Shown here piece by piece: positions 22,279 to 23,447 of a stretch of 23,447 nt of DNA. The translations under genes and the position numbers were made by a program. The notes under the pieces were generated by a model. That model worked only from the letters and a program-made list of their open reading frames with translations. It was not told the DNA's origin and searched no databases. Source of the DNA: Spirochaetota bacterium (GTDB lineage: Bacteria > Spirochaetota > Spirochaetia > Sphaerochaetales > Sphaerochaetaceae). Each line of letters begins with the position of its first letter. Positions within the stretch are counted from its first letter, which is position 1. Where the stretch lies: positions 1 through 23,447 of the forward strand of contig JAEXDQ010000041.1 of assembly GCA_023401595.1 (NCBI GenBank). Direction: 5' to 3'.

Positions 22279-23286
22279 ATGAAAAAACAACCGGCAAGAA
22301 GATGGACGATCTCCATCCTTACAGCGATCCTGTCGATCCTGATCGTATCCTGTGGAGGCAAACCAGCAGATACCGCCGACGCGGCCTCTAAAAGCGTCCC
22401 GACATCCACTGCAACGAAACAAACCTCGCCAAGCGGCATTGCGAAACAGGAAGCTTCCGCAGAAACGGCGGAAGTCAAGTTCAAAGACCGGGAGGGCTGG
22501 AATTTCTCCAGATACGGCGGATGGATCGACGGAACCTGGGACAGCGGCATCCTGCCTGCCGACATTCCAACAGCGCCGGAGGGGAGCCTGACCGACCAAA
22601 CCTTCTACAAGGGCGTGGACAATGAAGCCCTGTTCGACAATCAGGTGGGACGGCTCTATTTCTCCGATTCCCGCTTTGAAGAATGGTCCATATCCTTCTT
22701 CTGCGACGATGAACAGCTCGACGCTCTGCTGTCGGAATTCAAAGCGAACGGCTTCTCCCTGGGGATGTACGATGATGCGGATACTACCTATGAATTCGTC
22801 GGCGGCGGGTATTACGGCATTGTCAACGTACGAGAGAATTATACAAGCAACAACTACAAGTACAGTTGCTATCTGGCCGTCACCCGGCCGACGTTCGGAA
22901 GACCCCGGACCTTCCGGGGAACGGAATTTCCACAAGTCGGTGTAATACTTGAAAACTTCTCCGACAAAGACAGCTACTATGCGTACGGATACGACACGGA
23001 AGGGAATGAAGTTGAGCTCGACTACGATTTTCTGGCGGACAAAGGCGACTTGCCCGTACAGTTCGCCGTCTGGAGCACCTACGCGGGAACCACGGCGCAG
23101 GATGCAAAAGACTGGGCCCATGGCTTGTACAACGACGGCTGGAAAAAGACCTACGAATATGAAGAGGAAGGAGGCTATGACGCGGGGGGAAGCAAGGACG
23201 GAATCTATTTCAGGAGCCATTACACCGGCTACGACAGCCTGATGGAAGCAGGTTTCGCCTCTATGGCGGAACACCTCGACTACTGA
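22279..23286 (+). CDS. Hypothetical lipoprotein
   Basis: The 335-residue product is not recognised. A typical lipoprotein signal peptide is present: MKKQPARR, a hydrophobic stretch, and the lipobox IVSC with the lipidated Cys at residue 25. A Ser/Thr/Ala-rich linker follows to about residue 65. The mature part has many aromatic and acidic residues, with a Trp-rich block (REGWNFSRYGGWIDGTWDSG), and later a Gly/Tyr-rich stretch. It should be anchored on the outer face of the membrane. ATG 22279 is chosen over ATG 22270 because AGGAG (22264-22268) is then spaced 10 bases rather than 1. It is a single gene; function cannot be assigned. Confidence 0.75.
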   Translation: MKKQPARRWTISILTAILSILIVSCGGKPADTADAASKSVPTSTATKQTSPSGIAKQEASAETAEVKFKDREGWNFSRYGGWIDGTWDSGILPADIPTAPEGSLTDQTFYKGVDNEALFDNQVGRLYFSDSRFEEWSISFFCDDEQLDALLSEFKANGFSLGMYDDADTTYEFVGGGYYGIVNVRENYTSNNYKYSCYLAVTRPTFGRPRTFRGTEFPQVGVILENFSDKDSYYAYGYDTEGNEVELDYDFLADKGDLPVQFAVWSTYAGTTAQDAKDWAHGLYNDGWKKTYEYEEEGGYDAGGSKDGIYFRSHYTGYDSLMEAGFASMAEHLDY

Positions 23287-23330
23287 GCAGGAAACCGCAT
23301 TCTGGAAGATGAAGTCCAAATATAATCATG

Positions 23331-23351
23331 ACCACCGGCTGAGCCGGTGGT
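23331..23351 (+). terminator. Hairpin after the lipoprotein gene
   Basis: ACCACCGGC (23331-23339) pairs perfectly with GCCGGTGGT (23343-23351) around a TGA loop, followed by TTGC. It may terminate the lipoprotein transcript despite the short T run. Similar compact hairpins also occur at the ends of IS200/IS605 elements, so the remaining 96 bases to the right edge could be the start of a mobile element; no coding sequence there is supported. Confidence 0.45.
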
Positions 23352-23447
23352 TTGCACTGCGGGTATAACCCTTTGTTACCGGCCAGCGCCATGGCGCACT
23401 GAAACGACCGCCAGGTGCACCGCTTCATCAGGCTGCTGCTGAAGCAG

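Overview
This is a gene-dense bacterial chromosomal window. Coding sequence is GC-rich, start sites usually have strong AGGAG-type Shine-Dalgarno sequences, and promoters are sigma70-like and AT-rich. The gene content (PF06541 membrane protein, YitT with DUF2179, LrgAB, TrkAH, a Prx6-type peroxiredoxin, a uronate operon, no aerobic respiratory genes) suggests a host-associated anaerobe. It fits Bacillota or Coriobacteriia best. A spirochaete cannot be excluded, and no marker gene settles the taxonomy.

Layout. 1-375: the 3' end of a probable ISL3-like transposase gene, then a minus-strand initiator tRNA with its own promoter and a downstream hairpin. 506-1957: a sodium:neurotransmitter-symporter-family amino-acid transporter. 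2086-5013: a trkA-trkH potassium-uptake operon. 5137-8557: a GntP-family permease and a glycerate 2-kinase, each preceded by a long structured leader with two tandem repeat units; an AlkD-like glycosylase follows at 8568-9263. 9260-10303: an M19 dipeptidase on the minus strand, whose stop codon interlocks with that of the AlkD gene. 10499-11209: a PF06541 membrane protein. 11379-13383: a redox block of peroxiredoxin, thioredoxin and a Crp/Fnr-type regulator. 13537-15149: a solitary trpB with a leader and an elaborate terminator. 15185-17003: a nitroreductase and lrgAB. 17064-17966: a YitT-family membrane protein. 18249-21907: a minus-strand uxuA-gntR-uxuB operon for glucuronate or fructuronate catabolism. 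22279-23286: an unrecognised lipoprotein.

How the genes may work together. UxuA and UxuB convert fructuronate, via mannonate, towards 2-keto-3-deoxygluconate. The GntP-type permease and glycerate kinase look like a sugar-acid or D-glycerate uptake and phosphorylation pair. TrkAH imports potassium. Peroxiredoxin, thioredoxin and the Crp/Fnr regulator form a plausible oxidative-stress group.

The most unusual feature is in the gntP and glycerate-kinase leaders. Both carry tandem units (76 nt with a 105-nt period; 93-94 nt with a 95-nt period) whose overall sequences differ. All four units nevertheless share one hairpin core: a G-rich arm, ACA, GUAC, a 4-5-nt loop, GUAC, GG and a C-rich arm. The differences between copies leave these core stems intact. 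This looks like a paired cis-regulatory RNA element, possibly a tandem riboswitch or protein-binding leader for glycerate or sugar-acid use. A dispersed intergenic repeat family is the main alternative. No folding or database search was possible here.
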